DNA of 16,764 nucleotides, taken from Euperipatoides rowelli. Taxonomy: Eukaryota; Onychophora; Udeonychophora; Euonychophora; Peripatopsidae. The stretch lies in assembly GCA_003024985.2 (NCBI GenBank), contig PXIH01S0011122.1; one strand, 5' to 3'. Under the pieces are notes generated by a model. The model saw nothing but the letters and a program-made list of their open reading frames with translations, had not been told where the DNA came from and did no database searches. Made by a program: the position numbers and the translations under genes. Position 1 is the first letter of the stretch; each line of letters begins with the position of its first letter. Shown here piece by piece: positions 1 to 10,862 of the stretch.

Positions 1-2034
1 TATTCGCAAAAATAAAGATTCGCAAATATTAATACTCAGTAAAAACATTCATCTTTAATTTTTCAAAAAGTGTGCATTAACTTTTTTAATGAAAAAAAAA
101 ATCAATACATTTTATTTATTTTCTGTTTTCAAATTAAGTACTACAAAATTTGCTCCAAATTTACTGCATTTATTATTGCAAATAAGAAAACCATTTAAAA
201 AAAGAGAAAAAGATTTACATTTCAAATTCTTCAATGGCTTTGTTTTTTCATATCAGATTGAATAAAGCTTTAATAACGAAATCTTTTTTTTTTTTAATTT
301 CACAGCTACAGTATGTACAAGCCATGCTGCAGCCATAGGTTTCAATTCTATTAATTGCAATTTTGTCGACCATCTCAAATTTTCTGCTAATGGTTTCTTT
401 TGACCAAATACTGTCAGTTTAAGGAACTCAAACAGCTAGATTGGATTTCAGTAATGTCGGCACCTTTATAAGACAGTGTTGATATTGAGAACTGATAAGT
501 TTATTAATACAGTATACTGTATGTATTTATAGTAATCAACAGAATTTATTTATTCTATTCTATTATTATTTGAAGAAAAAACAAACATTGTTAGTGATAA
601 CGGGAAATAAGAATTGTATTATTATGGGAATCTATTAAGAAGATCGAGCTGAGTAAATTGTTTTCTTTATTTTGACTGAAATAAAGGGAATCTAATTTAT
701 TACATGTGTTTTTGAGTGTATTTTATTATGATGAATAAGGTATTGTTTTGTCTTAAAAGGAGAGGAAAAATTTAGTTTTGTTATAAGGTAAATTACAGTT
801 GACAAAATTAATGTATTAAAGAAGATTTATAATACTGTATTAATGAGCTTTTTAGTATGAATTTTTAAATCTTAAACGCAAATTCAAAAATGTGAATGTG
901 TTAGTAAAAACGCAAAAATAACCTTTCGTGAAAAAAAACATATACAGTACTTCATACTATAAAGCACTGCAAAACATCATAATATTGTAAATGTAGCTAT
1001 CAGTTTTTAAAATTATTATCTGGTATTAATAAATTGAAAACTCTTCCTTCGTGCTGTGAACTACGGGAGCAGATTTGAGTTAATCTGCCTTGCCTTTTCT
1101 GGCGTACTTTGATTCAAGTTTAATCTTAATCCTCGAAATAATACTTTACTTGAATCTGTAACTGTGATAGTTTTTCCAACTGAATAATTTCACTTCTTTA
1201 CTGTGTTAATTAAATGTATGTTATTTAAAATAATGGTTGTGAATTTTAACAAAATATTTTAGTATTGTAATTTATATTTGAGCATTTTTAAAAGTTTCAT
1301 GGTTCAGTCCATTAAATGAGACAGAAAATCACCAAAAACTATTTTAAATAAATTTAGGTGTAGGATTTATTTTATATTTTCATTATTAAGGAAAATACAC
1401 ATTTTTATTTAAGCATTGTTGACTGTTTTAGAAATTAGTTTGCATTTTCAATATGAAATTTTGATATGAAATTTATGTTCTAAATTTTAACTTCTTTTTT
1501 TCTTTTTATTTAATTTTCTTTAAGAGAGCCTTTAAGCACAGTATTTTCATGTTTCCCATAATTATATCAAATTTGTATTTTAGTTTTTAAGCATGGAAAG
1601 ACGGCAATATTCTAGATTTCATTTTAGTCCTAATATACTGTATATTTGTCTGAACTTGCAATTGCTTGTTTTACTGATATGATTATATCACTGCAGAGAA
1701 GGGCAATAAAATAAAAGCTTGGAAGTTCTAATTAATTGGCATAGAATCAATTTTAAAATGTTCATTTCACTAATATTAAAATAAAAATATTTCTGCGTCA
1801 CTTCCATCATGAAGAAATTTAATTTTTAATTTTGAATAGATGTTTTTTTTTCTTTTTTTTGCTTTTCCATATGGAATTACCATGTCTATCTGATCTTCTT
1901 TCCTAAACTTTTTTGAGTCGTTTTCTATATTTTGTTTAAATTTCTACCGTAGAAAATTGGTAATTCAAGAATCGTATATCTAGTTTTATCTGATTTCATT
2001 ATCTAAGGCAATAGAAGGGAGCAGAAGTGGAAGA
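1..2034. other. AT-rich non-coding DNA, no gene seen
   Basis: Stop codons are frequent in every frame and no open frame of useful length is present. The stretch holds homopolymer T and A runs (for example near 284-295 and 1843-1858) and several TACAGTA/TACTGTA heptamers (307, 508, 515, 833, 943, 1636). The pair at 508-521 forms the perfect 14-bp palindrome TACAGTATACTGTA. A small hairpin with 7-bp perfect arms (GCAGATT 1069-1075, AATCTGC 1082-1088, 6-nt loop) is visible. Nothing else is supported. Confidence 0.75.
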
Positions 2035-2042
2035 CATATGCC
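2035..2042. repeat. Left target-site duplication of MITE copy 1
   Basis: CATATGCC lies immediately before the first base of the element and is repeated exactly at 2422-2429 after the last base. The perfect match shows that the element was mobilised rather than copied in by a larger duplication. Confidence 0.9.
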
Positions 2043-2421
2043 CAGAGCTGGATCTAGGAGGGGGGGGGGGAACAATCCTTGTATCACATCTGGGGGAAGC
2101 AAAATGAACCTGGAAGTTTAAAAAATATACTGTATTAAGTTTTTGATATGAGGAAATAAACACATGGTCAAGGGCGTTAAACCAAAAATTTAGGTATTTA
2201 ATATAAAGTTATCCATCTTTAATAATATGAGTGGAAACAAAACACATACAACCAAAAAAAAAAAAACTTAAAATATTTACAATAAAATTTTTCGACCTAT
2301 TGGTAACAAAACATCACAACACACAAAGAAAAAAGATTATCAAAATATTTGGTTGGTGAGAACATCCACAGAAACTTTGCCCTCCCCCCTCCCCTAACAA
2401 AAATATCTAGATCCACCACTG
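2043..2421. mobile_element. hAT-type MITE, copy 1 (379 bp, complete)
   Basis: The left end reads CAGAGCTGGATCTAGG and the right end, read on the minus strand, CAGTGGTGGATCTAG. These are imperfect terminal inverted repeats. The element is flanked by a perfect 8-bp direct repeat CATATGCC at 2035-2042 and 2422-2429, which is the target-site duplication length of the hAT superfamily. Just inside each end lies a G-tract in inverted orientation (a run of about twelve G near 2060-2071, and C-rich sequence near 2381-2395). The interior is AT-rich with no transposase frame, so it is non-autonomous and would need a hAT transposase supplied in trans. Two related A-rich sub-units of about 65-72 bp (about 2213-2278 and 2279-2350), each ending in AAAATATTT, make up much of the middle. 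A diverged copy is at 12865-13317. The hAT call rests on TIR form plus the 8-bp duplication; the exact family is not known. Confidence 0.88.
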
Positions 2422-2429
2422 CATATGCC
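2422..2429. repeat. Right target-site duplication of MITE copy 1
   Basis: CATATGCC matches the left duplication at 2035-2042 in all 8 positions. Confidence 0.9.
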
Positions 2430-5138
2430 ATCAGAAATACATGAAGTCTCTATACCATATTCTATAACTTTATGTTCTAGTGATCAGATTTGATGCAAAT
2501 TTATTTATTTTATTGATGTCGTACAACAGCTGTAAAGCCAGTGTGACATGGCACAGCAATAAACATAAGTAGAATAAAAAACAAATGTAAAAAGCAATTA
2601 ATTCTCAGTAAGTAGTAGTTAGGAAAGCCATATATTTGGTCTTTAACTAATTTGGATCAAATTTTATATATATTTTGTATTAAAATCTGACAATGAAAAA
2701 TGTAGAATATTTTTAACCAATCGTAGAATATGCATAAAATGGAAACAGTTTAATCTTGAAGTTAAACTAATTGCAAGACCATATACAGTACAATAATAAT
2801 CTAATGTTTCATTGTGCTGATGCACTACTATTTCAAGGCTCTATTAATATTGTATTTTAATACATTTAAGATAAATAACACTAGTATTTTTTTTTAAAAA
2901 AATATAAGCATTTTATAATTTATTATGAAGAAATATTTAAATGTGCAGTTTTAATTTCAAAGTTTTCACGATTTTCAATCGGAGGAAACTTTTTTTTGTG
3001 ATTTTTTTTCTTCTTTTCTATTGCCTTCTAATTTGTCATTACAATAAAATACATCATGTGCTCATAAATGTATAAAGTCCATTTTTGTAATTCTTACAGT
3101 ATAATGGTGCATATTTCTTGTGTGAACATGGTGCTTTACTTATAAATTTCTAATGAAACTATTTATTCTAGACATGTTTGATACCGTGACCCTTTTTACT
3201 ATGATATAATAAAAATATTGTGAATTTTTAATTACATGATCAAATAAACAGTGTGACTATTGACTGCATTTATGTTTAGTAGTGGTGCATGTAGTTTTAA
3301 CTTTTAATCTAGACAATGTATGGGAGGGGGGAGAAAATAGTTCCAAGAAATGTGAATTTCTTCCTATAATGTTGTGAAATTAATTCATTTATTGAACTGC
3401 ACTTAATGGATTCTTCCCCTCCCTAACACCAATTAACATCTATCCTGACTGAACTAATGCATATTAATAGAGAGAGTTTGTTTCTGTTATGTCCGTACAC
3501 TTGTATGGTTCGTATGAAACTGTTGGCTTAGATTATTTGATTAGTTGTCTCAACTATATTGCATCAGTTGAAAGTTGTAGATTATTTATACAACATTATG
3601 TTTGTGACAGAGGGCTAAAATACCATTTGATTCTCAAAGTTTAGAGAACTAGTTTTTATTTTCATTTTAAATTTGATTGGAAGTAAGCTGATAGCACTTC
3701 TAGCATTAAAAATGGTGCTCTATTTTTTTGTCCAATGTTTCCGTAAAAACTAATTCATCATTTAGCTCTCTACATTTATAAACACTTTAATTGATTAGTT
3801 TAATGACTATTCCATCATTGATGGGCAATAAATCTATTGGATATGTTATTAATTGTGATATTTTAATAAGCTTAAGTTAAATGACGTTTTCTAACTGCTC
3901 TATCATTGAACTGTTTTAGAACACGCTTAATTATAGTAAATTTGTGAAGCATTTGAATAACATTTCTACTCAGACATAGTTCTATCCAATATTATTTTAA
4001 TTACATACCCATAAAATAGTTATACTCAAATCGTAGTCGTTTTGTGAGGACTTAAGGAAATCTGAGATGTATATGATCTTAGTTGCTGAAGTTTTCTTCA
4101 AATCACATTTTTTTTCTTAATTAAATTGTTTTAAATTATTTTATTCTGTTCTAAAGTTCTTTTTTATTAAATTCAGAGAGTATAATTCTAATATTTATTC
4201 TTTCAAATGAGACAACTTTTTTGTGACATTTAGGAACTTTTTCTTTGCAGAAATAAGTTTTGCATAGACAAGTAAATGTGGAACAAATTAAATTATGCAT
4301 GCAAAGAATTTTATATTATTTGTAAATCACTGTACAGCATGGAAGGTAGCCTAAAAATAATATATGGTAGCTTATCTTAAAACAATTTTGAAAACAAAAT
4401 TTTGTCAGAATTTAAAATCTGATCAGTATTTTATTATTTGTAAATTATATTTTAAATGGTCCGCATTTTGAATTTAAGTAAATGGGTAGAAATATATTTT
4501 GTAAATTGTTAAATGTCTGGCTATACATATCTAAATTATTTTATGAATAGTTTCGAAAATTAAGATGCAATTGTTGGTGATACATGTTGAATTACGTTGT
4601 TATAAATGATTATCGATGTGTAAATATAACAAATGGTTAGTGAAAACCTACGGTATATACTGTATGTAAATTCTACTTCATAAATGCTAGAAGATAAAAA
4701 TTGCCAGAAATTTAACAATTCTTGTAACATAATTGTAGAATTACCATCTTCAATAGTATAATTAAGATTGTAAGTTATGGAAATCATTCATTTTTATTTT
4801 CTGCGTTTGATTTTTTTTTTACAGGGTGGGGGGATGTAGTTATTTATTTGATATTGGATTATATTACGGTATTGAATGTTGAATCCTAATCTTATCAGCA
4901 AATAATGATATTTATGATAGACTTGATGTACATAAGCTTAGTTATTGTTTTTGAATATGGATTCTCCATCAGGATTGTTTAGGAAAAAATATTCATTATC
5001 TTATATAGTGAATACAGAAGAAAAAATGCACAACTTCTCACCAGCATCTCTTGCCAAGCATTCACCAATGTAGACATCTTGTATCAAATAGAAAGATAGC
5101 CTTTTGCTAATTAACATGTGTTGGATCAGAAAAACGTT
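2430..5138. other. AT-rich non-coding DNA, no gene seen
   Basis: No coding frame is supported. The only frame over 70 codons (minus strand, 4560-4787) has low-complexity residue use and no domain. A G-rich/C-rich inverted pair occurs near 3321-3334 and 3412-3425 but has no clear ends. The near-palindrome at 4649-4664 combines TACGGTA with TACTGTA. Further TACAGTA-family heptamers are at 2784, 3095 and 4865. Confidence 0.7.
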
Positions 5139-5173
5139 TTGGTTAGATTCCATTAGCTGCCCACCACTATTTT
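5139..5173. repeat. Left arm of 35-bp inverted-repeat pair
   Basis: This arm contains TTAGCTGCCCACCACTA and matches the reverse complement of 6380-6414 at 32 of 35 positions by my alignment. It runs into a poly-T tract just downstream. The arms are far too long and similar to be chance in AT-rich sequence. They may be transposon terminal inverted repeats bounding about 1.28 kb, or the ends of two different insertions of one family in opposite orientation. I could not find a clear target-site duplication outside them. Confidence 0.8.
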
Positions 5174-6379
5174 TTTTTTTTTTCAGTTTTTTTTTTCACT
5201 CTTAGTTTATTAATAGCAATAAGTATTTCTTAAACATATCTATTTAAATAATTAGAATTAATAATTTGAATAAATAAATTAGTGAATGTAGGGTTTATAT
5301 TTTCATTATGTCGTAATGGCTTAAAATATTTCTGTAATAAACCTTAATAAATATCTAATTCGAAGAGAAAAAAAAAATATTTTGAATAAATAGTTTACTT
5401 AAATTCTGATTAGATTTTCATTATTAGCAATTCTTTGCGAACATTCCAGTTTACGTGCAACCGAATAGACTACGGCCGCTACTCCACGTTAGAAATCTAA
5501 TGAACTAAGCATTAATCCAATGCAGAAATACTAGAAATGAACCCTTCATCAATCTAAATACCCATTGTCGAAATCTAAAACTGATACTTGTCTTTTTTTT
5601 TTTTTCAAAATAAGAATATTTTGTTTAAAAGTAAACAATGAAGTCTTACTTTGGGACATATTATGATGATGTGTGTTAAGCAATGCTGTGGCAGATGGCG
5701 TCTTTTTTTTTATTGAATAAATATATATTTGTATTTCACACAGAAGTACTGTATATTTTTCATTTGATTATCATAGGGTAAAGCCATAAGGGTTGGATAA
5801 TTAGTGTATTTCACATGTAGTAGGAGTTAGGGTTCAGGGTAGTAGTAACGGTTGGATATCTAAAAAAAAAAAATGCACTGATATTGAATAAAAAAACCGT
5901 CAAATTTTAATTACGATGTAAACTATTTAAAATCTCGCCGAGACGTGATACAAATGGTACTAATTTGATTTTACTGTGTGATTTAGTTTGTTTTTATTTA
6001 TTTCAGAAAAATTATAAATTAATCTTATTACACTTTTTCTTTTAAAAAATTTTAAATGATAAATATTTATTACAGTTAGGTGTATAAATATATATAATTT
6101 ACACTGTTAATTTCGATTTTTATGTCTTTTTATAATATTAAGATCATAAAGCACATTATTTTTTTGAATTTTTTCATTGATATATTCGTAGTTGATATGC
6201 TAGTTGCTACATTGCTTTCTGGGAAAAATCGATCTTCTCGAAATTTTTTCAGAAGATTGATATTTCCCCATATCTCACTGCATATTTGTGAAGGGGTATT
6301 AGATCTGGTGAATAAACTCAACCAGATCGTGTGCTAAAAGGCATTTTGCCTTTTAGTATGCGATTTGTGGTTTGTCCGC
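5174..6379. other. Interior between inverted-repeat arms, no gene seen
   Basis: About 1.2 kb of AT-rich sequence separates the two arms. It has T-runs (5170-5183, 5591-5605) and a slightly more GC-rich patch near 5450-5490. Two short frames overlap on opposite strands around 6122-6337 and neither has a recognisable domain. If the arms are transposon ends, this would be a non-autonomous or decayed interior, since no transposase frame is visible. Near its right end lies the hairpin at 6326-6364. Confidence 0.55.
6326..6364. repeat. Hairpin with 10-bp perfect core stem
   Basis: CTAAAAGGCA at 6334-6343 pairs perfectly with TGCCTTTTAG at 6347-6356 around a 3-nt TTT loop. Pairing continues outward to 18-bp arms (6326-6343 and 6347-6364) with 15 of 18 positions complementary. 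It lies 15 bp inside the right arm of the 35-bp inverted pair and could be a subterminal foldback. It is too short for a typical animal microRNA precursor, and nothing shows it is transcribed. Confidence 0.7.
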
Positions 6380-6414
6380 AAAATAGTGGTGGGCAGCTAA
6401 CAGAATCTGACCAA
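6380..6414. repeat. Right arm of 35-bp inverted-repeat pair
   Basis: Reads TAGTGGTGGGCAGCTAA in its core and is the inverted partner of 5139-5173 with 3 mismatches in 35. The motif resembles the G-rich start of some hAT-like termini, but in this reading the two copies would point away from each other, so the element boundaries stay open. Confidence 0.8.
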
Positions 6415-8051
6415 CTTTTTAGTTTTGTTTTTAATGTAATTTGTTTGTTAGTTACTTTGTGCAAAAATTGAAATTGTTCATTGGAATATGAAAATGTTTG
6501 TTGCAGTTAATGTGTAAGGGAGGTTGGAACTTCTCTATGTATAGCTATTAGGATGCATGAAAGGCATACAATGTAATTACTATTTTTTTTTTTCTGTTTT
6601 AAAAGGAAGTTAATCTATATTTGCATTAGTCTTGATTACTTAACGTGCTATTTCGTTTCACATAACTTTGATTTAATCATTCTTATAATTCTCAACTAAT
6701 TGATTATTCAATTATTCTTTTTTAATCTGCATCTGTTTTGTTAATAGCTAAATATCTAATTTATTGGAACAAATGTTAAGCAGCTGGAGAAATGTTTCTT
6801 AGAATTAGTGTATGTAAAATTTACACATGAATTGTTCAACTACGGTATATTTTTCATTTGCCAAGTTTTAGTTCAAGAGAAGTTTGAATCATTTGTTTCA
6901 TTGATATTTTTACTATTTCCATGACATACTGTACCAGCATTTTTTATATTTGGGTTTGTTTTGTTGTTGTTTTTTTGGCGGTAGAGGAGGAACAACCCCC
7001 AACCATAATGATAATGTTAGTGGGTTTTCATTTTGCAATTTATTTTTTAAAAGTATTTAAATTATGGTTTGAAATTCCCAGTTTCCATTTCCTAATTCTA
7101 AATTTGACATTGATGAGTGGATTTTTTTTAACATGCAGTATATAATAGGTCTGTATTCCATTATATCAAAAATATTCAAGGAAACATCTAATTTGTAATT
7201 TTTTGACTGATTGACTATAATGGATCTTTAATTACCATTTAAAATAATATTTATTAAATCATTTTTATTTGATGCAATGCAGCTAGATTCTTTTATTATT
7301 TTTCTTCCTAATATAATCTAATTTTTTAAAAGAAAATGATAGCAAGTGAAAGTTCTGACAAATCACTAATAAAAATGAATTCTCATTTGTATCTATTGTA
7401 CACCCTGCATGTGCTAGTTATCTAGGTTGTAAAAAAAATTATGTTCACTGTAAAGATGAAACTATTTGCATAATTTGATGGTGAGAATTGGCTTTCATAA
7501 GTTTATTATTTTGGCAGCCATATAATGAGCAAGCCATTTGAGGCTATAATTGAGTATAAGTCTTAAATAGAATTTCTATGCAAATTAGAAAATATTTCTA
7601 ATTTAAGATAAAAAATTATTAACATAGTTAATACATTTTATAACTGTTACATGAGAAATGCATTATGTTTATAAAATATTTTTAATTTCCAGTCTCTACT
7701 GCTTTTATTTTTCAGGGGATGTTATCCCTTTTCCTTTAAAAAATATCTACTGTGGGTAATCTTACACAGTGTTGCAAAAATTCCTAGTATTGTAATTTTT
7801 AAATATTTTTATGGTGTAGAAGTACAGGTAGCTTTAGTTAACGTTAAGACCGTTATTGCAACATTAATAGAAACGACGCAAAATATTTCAAGACTATGTA
7901 CAGCAAATATTGTATATCATTTGGGTAAAATTAATTTTGTACATATTAAAACTTTTTAATACAGTATGTTATACTGCCTACCACTTTTTTAAATTAAATT
8001 TTTATGTGCAACATTTCTTTTTGCAACATTATTATGAATTGTATTTCGTTG
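6415..8051. other. AT-rich non-coding DNA, no gene seen
   Basis: No coding frame is supported. The 74-codon plus-strand frame at 6921-7145 has a hydrophobic, phenylalanine-rich translation of the kind AT-rich DNA gives by chance, and lacks a domain. Heptamers of the TACAGTA family occur at 6841, 6927 and 7960. Confidence 0.7.
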
Positions 8052-8435
8052 TTTATGGCTTATGTATTTAATTAATAATTTTTGTAAATAATTTGTCATT
8101 AACATTCATAAGTGATATTTGATATAAAAAATCACAGGATCAAGATTATTTCCTTCATTTAACAAAGTTTATATTTATTCTAAAATTATATTTACTCAAT
8201 CGTTTCTTTTTTCCTTGAATTATTAATCATAAGCGTGTTTCATTTAAAAGGCATTATTTGTTCATGGCTTATGTATTTTTTATAGTTTTTGTTAATATTT
8301 TATTATAAACATTCATAAATTAAATCTAATATTAAAAAATAAACCACAGGATCAAGATCCCTTTAATATTAAAGGGCATCGTTGCTATTCTAAAATTATA
8401 TTTATTTATACAATACTTTCTTTTTTGTTCAATTT
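8052..8435. repeat. Two divergent direct copies of a ~210-bp unit
   Basis: The sequence from 8052 is repeated from about 8262 in the same order. Shared blocks include ATGGCTTATGTATTT, AACATTCATAA, CACAGGATCAAGAT and ATTCTAAAATTATATTTA. Indels and substitutions between the copies indicate an old tandem duplication or two adjacent insertions of one family. In the second copy an extra perfect palindrome, CCCTTTAATATTAAAGGG (8359-8376), lies where the first copy has unrelated T-rich sequence. No coding capacity is seen. Confidence 0.75.
8359..8376. repeat. 18-bp perfect palindrome
   Basis: CCCTTTAATATTAAAGGG equals its own reverse complement. It is present only in the second copy of the ~210-bp repeat, directly after the shared GGATCAAGAT block. 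Confidence 0.85.
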
Positions 8436-8443
8436 TTAAATAG

Positions 8444-8470
8444 AGCATCTGTTAGAAACTAACAGATGCT
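8444..8470. repeat. Perfect 12-bp stem hairpin
   Basis: AGCATCTGTTAG (8444-8455) pairs perfectly with CTAACAGATGCT (8459-8470) across an AAA loop. It sits directly after the second copy of the ~210-bp repeat, so it may mark that unit's terminus. A role as RNA structure or terminator is not supported. Confidence 0.85.
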
Positions 8471-9548
8471 TTTAAACTATGTCATGAATTATTTTTAGAA
8501 TAAGCCTGAACAGTATAAAAATAATAAAAATGTATTTATTTAAAACGTCGGACAAAACATTTTGAAAAATGATATCTAAATAGAAACGATATAGTGAAAC
8601 AATGTTGATTGAGGCAACATTAACCAGAGACTAACTGTACTTCAATGTAAATAAAGTTATCAGTTAATTTATAGACTGAAGTGACTGTAGGTAGGGACTA
8701 CCAGTTCTATTTCAGCTAATTTATGCTTTCCTTAGTTTTAATTAAATATTGTAAAGCTTGACTTTAAAATAAATATTACATGAATTTCCATGAATTTTTT
8801 TTTTTAAATTCCAATTTTGCAGGTCATTTCTGTGGAAAATAATTTTTAAAAAAATCCAGGAAATGGTAGTCCTCGCTAGTCAGATATAGTCTAATATTTA
8901 TTATTACTTTAATCTGTCCAAATCTACTCTATTATAAGGATTTGGTTATGTATTTTGCATTTCATTTTTATTTTTAGCAGCCTTGCTAAATCTTTTTCTT
9001 TTAAATATCGAACAAACCTAATAAGATGTGAGGATCTTGGACATTAAACATGTTTTCAGAACTTGATAGCTGTAAAAGTTTATTCCTAGTCTTAGTGTTC
9101 TTGAATGTAGAAAATATATTGTATAAAGACAAACATTCCAGAAAGAATTCCACAACTCTGTTTGTCTAGTCATAAACTAATGATTCAGTGTATACTGTAA
9201 TTATAATTGTATAAATATTGTTCCTAATGTTTCACATTACCAAGCTATTGTCTGTGATTTTTAATATTTGCTTTGTATGATTTTTTTTTTAATTTATTCC
9301 TGCAATAAGGATGGGTTTTAATCTTTATCTAGGCATAAGTTCTTTCATTTATGTATCAAATTTAAAGACTGTTATCCCTAAAAAAATTAAAATATGTGTA
9401 TACATATTATACTCCTATAATAAGTGTTGTATAATTTGAACAGTTCACATTTTATTTTAAAATAAAGTAATTTATACAAAGATACAAATTGTGTTTATGT
9501 GCAATGTTTCAATTTAAGCATCTACAGTGTATGGAATGGGGCCATTAT
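8471..9548. other. AT-rich non-coding DNA, no gene seen
   Basis: Plain AT-rich sequence with a TACTGTA heptamer at 9193 and T-runs near 8795 and 9283. The 77-codon plus-strand frame starting at 9489 gets most of its length from the 371-bp repeat that begins at 9549 and is not taken as a gene. Confidence 0.7.
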
Positions 9549-9919
9549 GCCTCAGCTAACTACTGTTTACACACCAAGATATTTCATTTTAGGTCTAGGA
9601 TTTTATTGTTTATATTAATTGGCCACCTTTTTTGGTATAAAATGGAACCAAATCACACTAATTTTATTTTACATATATATTTAAGGTATAATTACATATT
9701 AAAATACATATTTCAAGATTAAATACATTGAGAGAATGGCATGTTATGCTGCTTGTTATAATATTTCAAAGCTTCATACAAATCAGGTATTAAGATTATA
9801 ATTCCACTTAATTAAAAAAATTTGTATAGTAAATAATTCACTTGGTTAAAATAATTTTACTTGGTGAAAAAAAATTTTACTCCTTGACCACTCTTCGATC
9901 TTATATTTCTTTTTATCTA
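9549..9919. repeat. Exact 371-bp tandem duplication, copy 1
   Basis: This copy runs from GCCTCAGCTAAC to TTTTTATCTA and is followed head-to-tail by copy 2 at 9920-10290. Reading the copies side by side I see no difference. The bases left of copy 1 (ATTAT) do not match the end of the unit (ATCTA) at the last base, and the bases right of copy 2 (ACAAC) do not match its start, so the boundaries are unambiguous and lack microhomology. The unit is AT-rich, has no transposon ends, and supplies the shared C-terminal part of two spurious frames (9489-9722 and 9842-10093). Confidence 0.95.
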
Positions 9920-10290
9920 GCCTCAGCTAACTACTGTTTACACACCAAGATATTTCATTTTAGGTCTAGGATTTTATTGTTTATATTAATTGGCCACCTT
10001 TTTTGGTATAAAATGGAACCAAATCACACTAATTTTATTTTACATATATATTTAAGGTATAATTACATATTAAAATACATATTTCAAGATTAAATACATT
10101 GAGAGAATGGCATGTTATGCTGCTTGTTATAATATTTCAAAGCTTCATACAAATCAGGTATTAAGATTATAATTCCACTTAATTAAAAAAATTTGTATAG
10201 TAAATAATTCACTTGGTTAAAATAATTTTACTTGGTGAAAAAAAATTTTACTCCTTGACCACTCTTCGATCTTATATTTCTTTTTATCTA
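9920..10290. repeat. Exact 371-bp tandem duplication, copy 2
   Basis: Identical to 9549-9919 by eye over the whole unit. Zero divergence in non-coding DNA means either a very recent duplication, possibly still polymorphic, or an assembly error such as both haplotypes being kept in tandem. Confidence 0.95.
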
Positions 10291-10801
10291 ACAACTTATT
10301 CCATCCAACATCACTAAATCCTGAGATAATCCTGATAATTTTTAAAAATTAACTCTTTAGTAGAATATTTGTTTTGCAGTATATAACTACTACATAGATT
10401 ATATTTCAGCATATTAATCACACCCATAGGAAAAATAGTATCCATAGCCCTTTAGTGAAATATATAAAAACCATCATAATGTAAATAACCGGATGAAGTA
10501 CAGATATGTAATCAATCTTAACCATAAAAAATAGGCTTTTACTAGAATTTTAAAGTCTTTTTTTAGCAAACAAAAGAGAAAAAAAGGCCTTACAGATAAA
10601 GGGATTAAAATTTTTAAAAAAATTGTCTGCTAATCATATATCATGCTGGAAGTGAACATTGGCCTAAATCTGACATTTGATTAAGAACCGTAAGTGGCTT
10701 TAGATCATAAATGGAAATGATCCCACCACCAAAAATAATTGTGCATTTTTTGCACTGACAAAGTAGTCCTATTTTTTTTTTTTTTGATCAAACTCGTGGC
10801 G
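10291..10801. other. AT-rich non-coding DNA, no gene seen
   Basis: No frame or repeat of note. It ends in a T-run (about 10771-10785) just before the nested palindrome. Confidence 0.7.
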
Positions 10802-10862
10802 GGTTATCTGAAACTTGGGATTTCAGATAACCTCTAGTTATCTGAAATCCCAAGTTTCAGAT
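10802..10862. repeat. Nested palindrome with two alternative folds
   Basis: A 26-bp arm at 10806-10831 is the perfect reverse complement of 10837-10862, with a 5-nt loop. The left half is itself a hairpin: GGTTATCTGAAA (10802-10813) pairs with TTTCAGATAACC (10821-10832) around CTTGGGA. The right half is another: ATCTGAAA (10840-10847) pairs with TTTCAGAT (10855-10862) around TCCCAAG. The two 7-nt loops are complementary to each other. The block can therefore form one long stem or two adjacent hairpins with complementary loops. It may be a tiny foldback element or a head-to-head duplication of one hairpin. Confidence 0.92.

Noticed and set aside
3317-3430. G-rich and C-rich blocks in inverted orientation, like a further G-tract MITE
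   Set aside because: No matching terminal sequence or target-site duplication could be found around the blocks, and the shared interior words of the two MITE copies are absent.
4811-4832. T-run followed by ACAG and a G-rich stretch, resembling a 3' splice site
   Set aside because: No open frame or 5' splice site follows; poly-T then AG is common by chance in this sequence.
5170-5183. Long poly-T that could be the tail of a minus-strand retroposon
   Set aside because: Homopolymer T-runs occur throughout the window, and no SINE/LINE body or target-site duplication is seen next to it.
6122-6337. Overlapping short frames on both strands
   Set aside because: Antisense mirror frames of 63-71 codons in AT-rich DNA, with no domain or coding signature.
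6921-7145. 74-codon hydrophobic frame resembling a small membrane protein
   Set aside because: A Phe/Leu/Ile-rich translation is expected from T-rich DNA read by chance; no supporting start context or homology is recognised.
9489-10093. Two plus-strand frames (77 and 83 codons) sharing a long identical C-terminal part
   Set aside because: The identity comes from the 371-bp DNA duplication; both frames have chance-like composition and no domain, so they are not paralogous genes.
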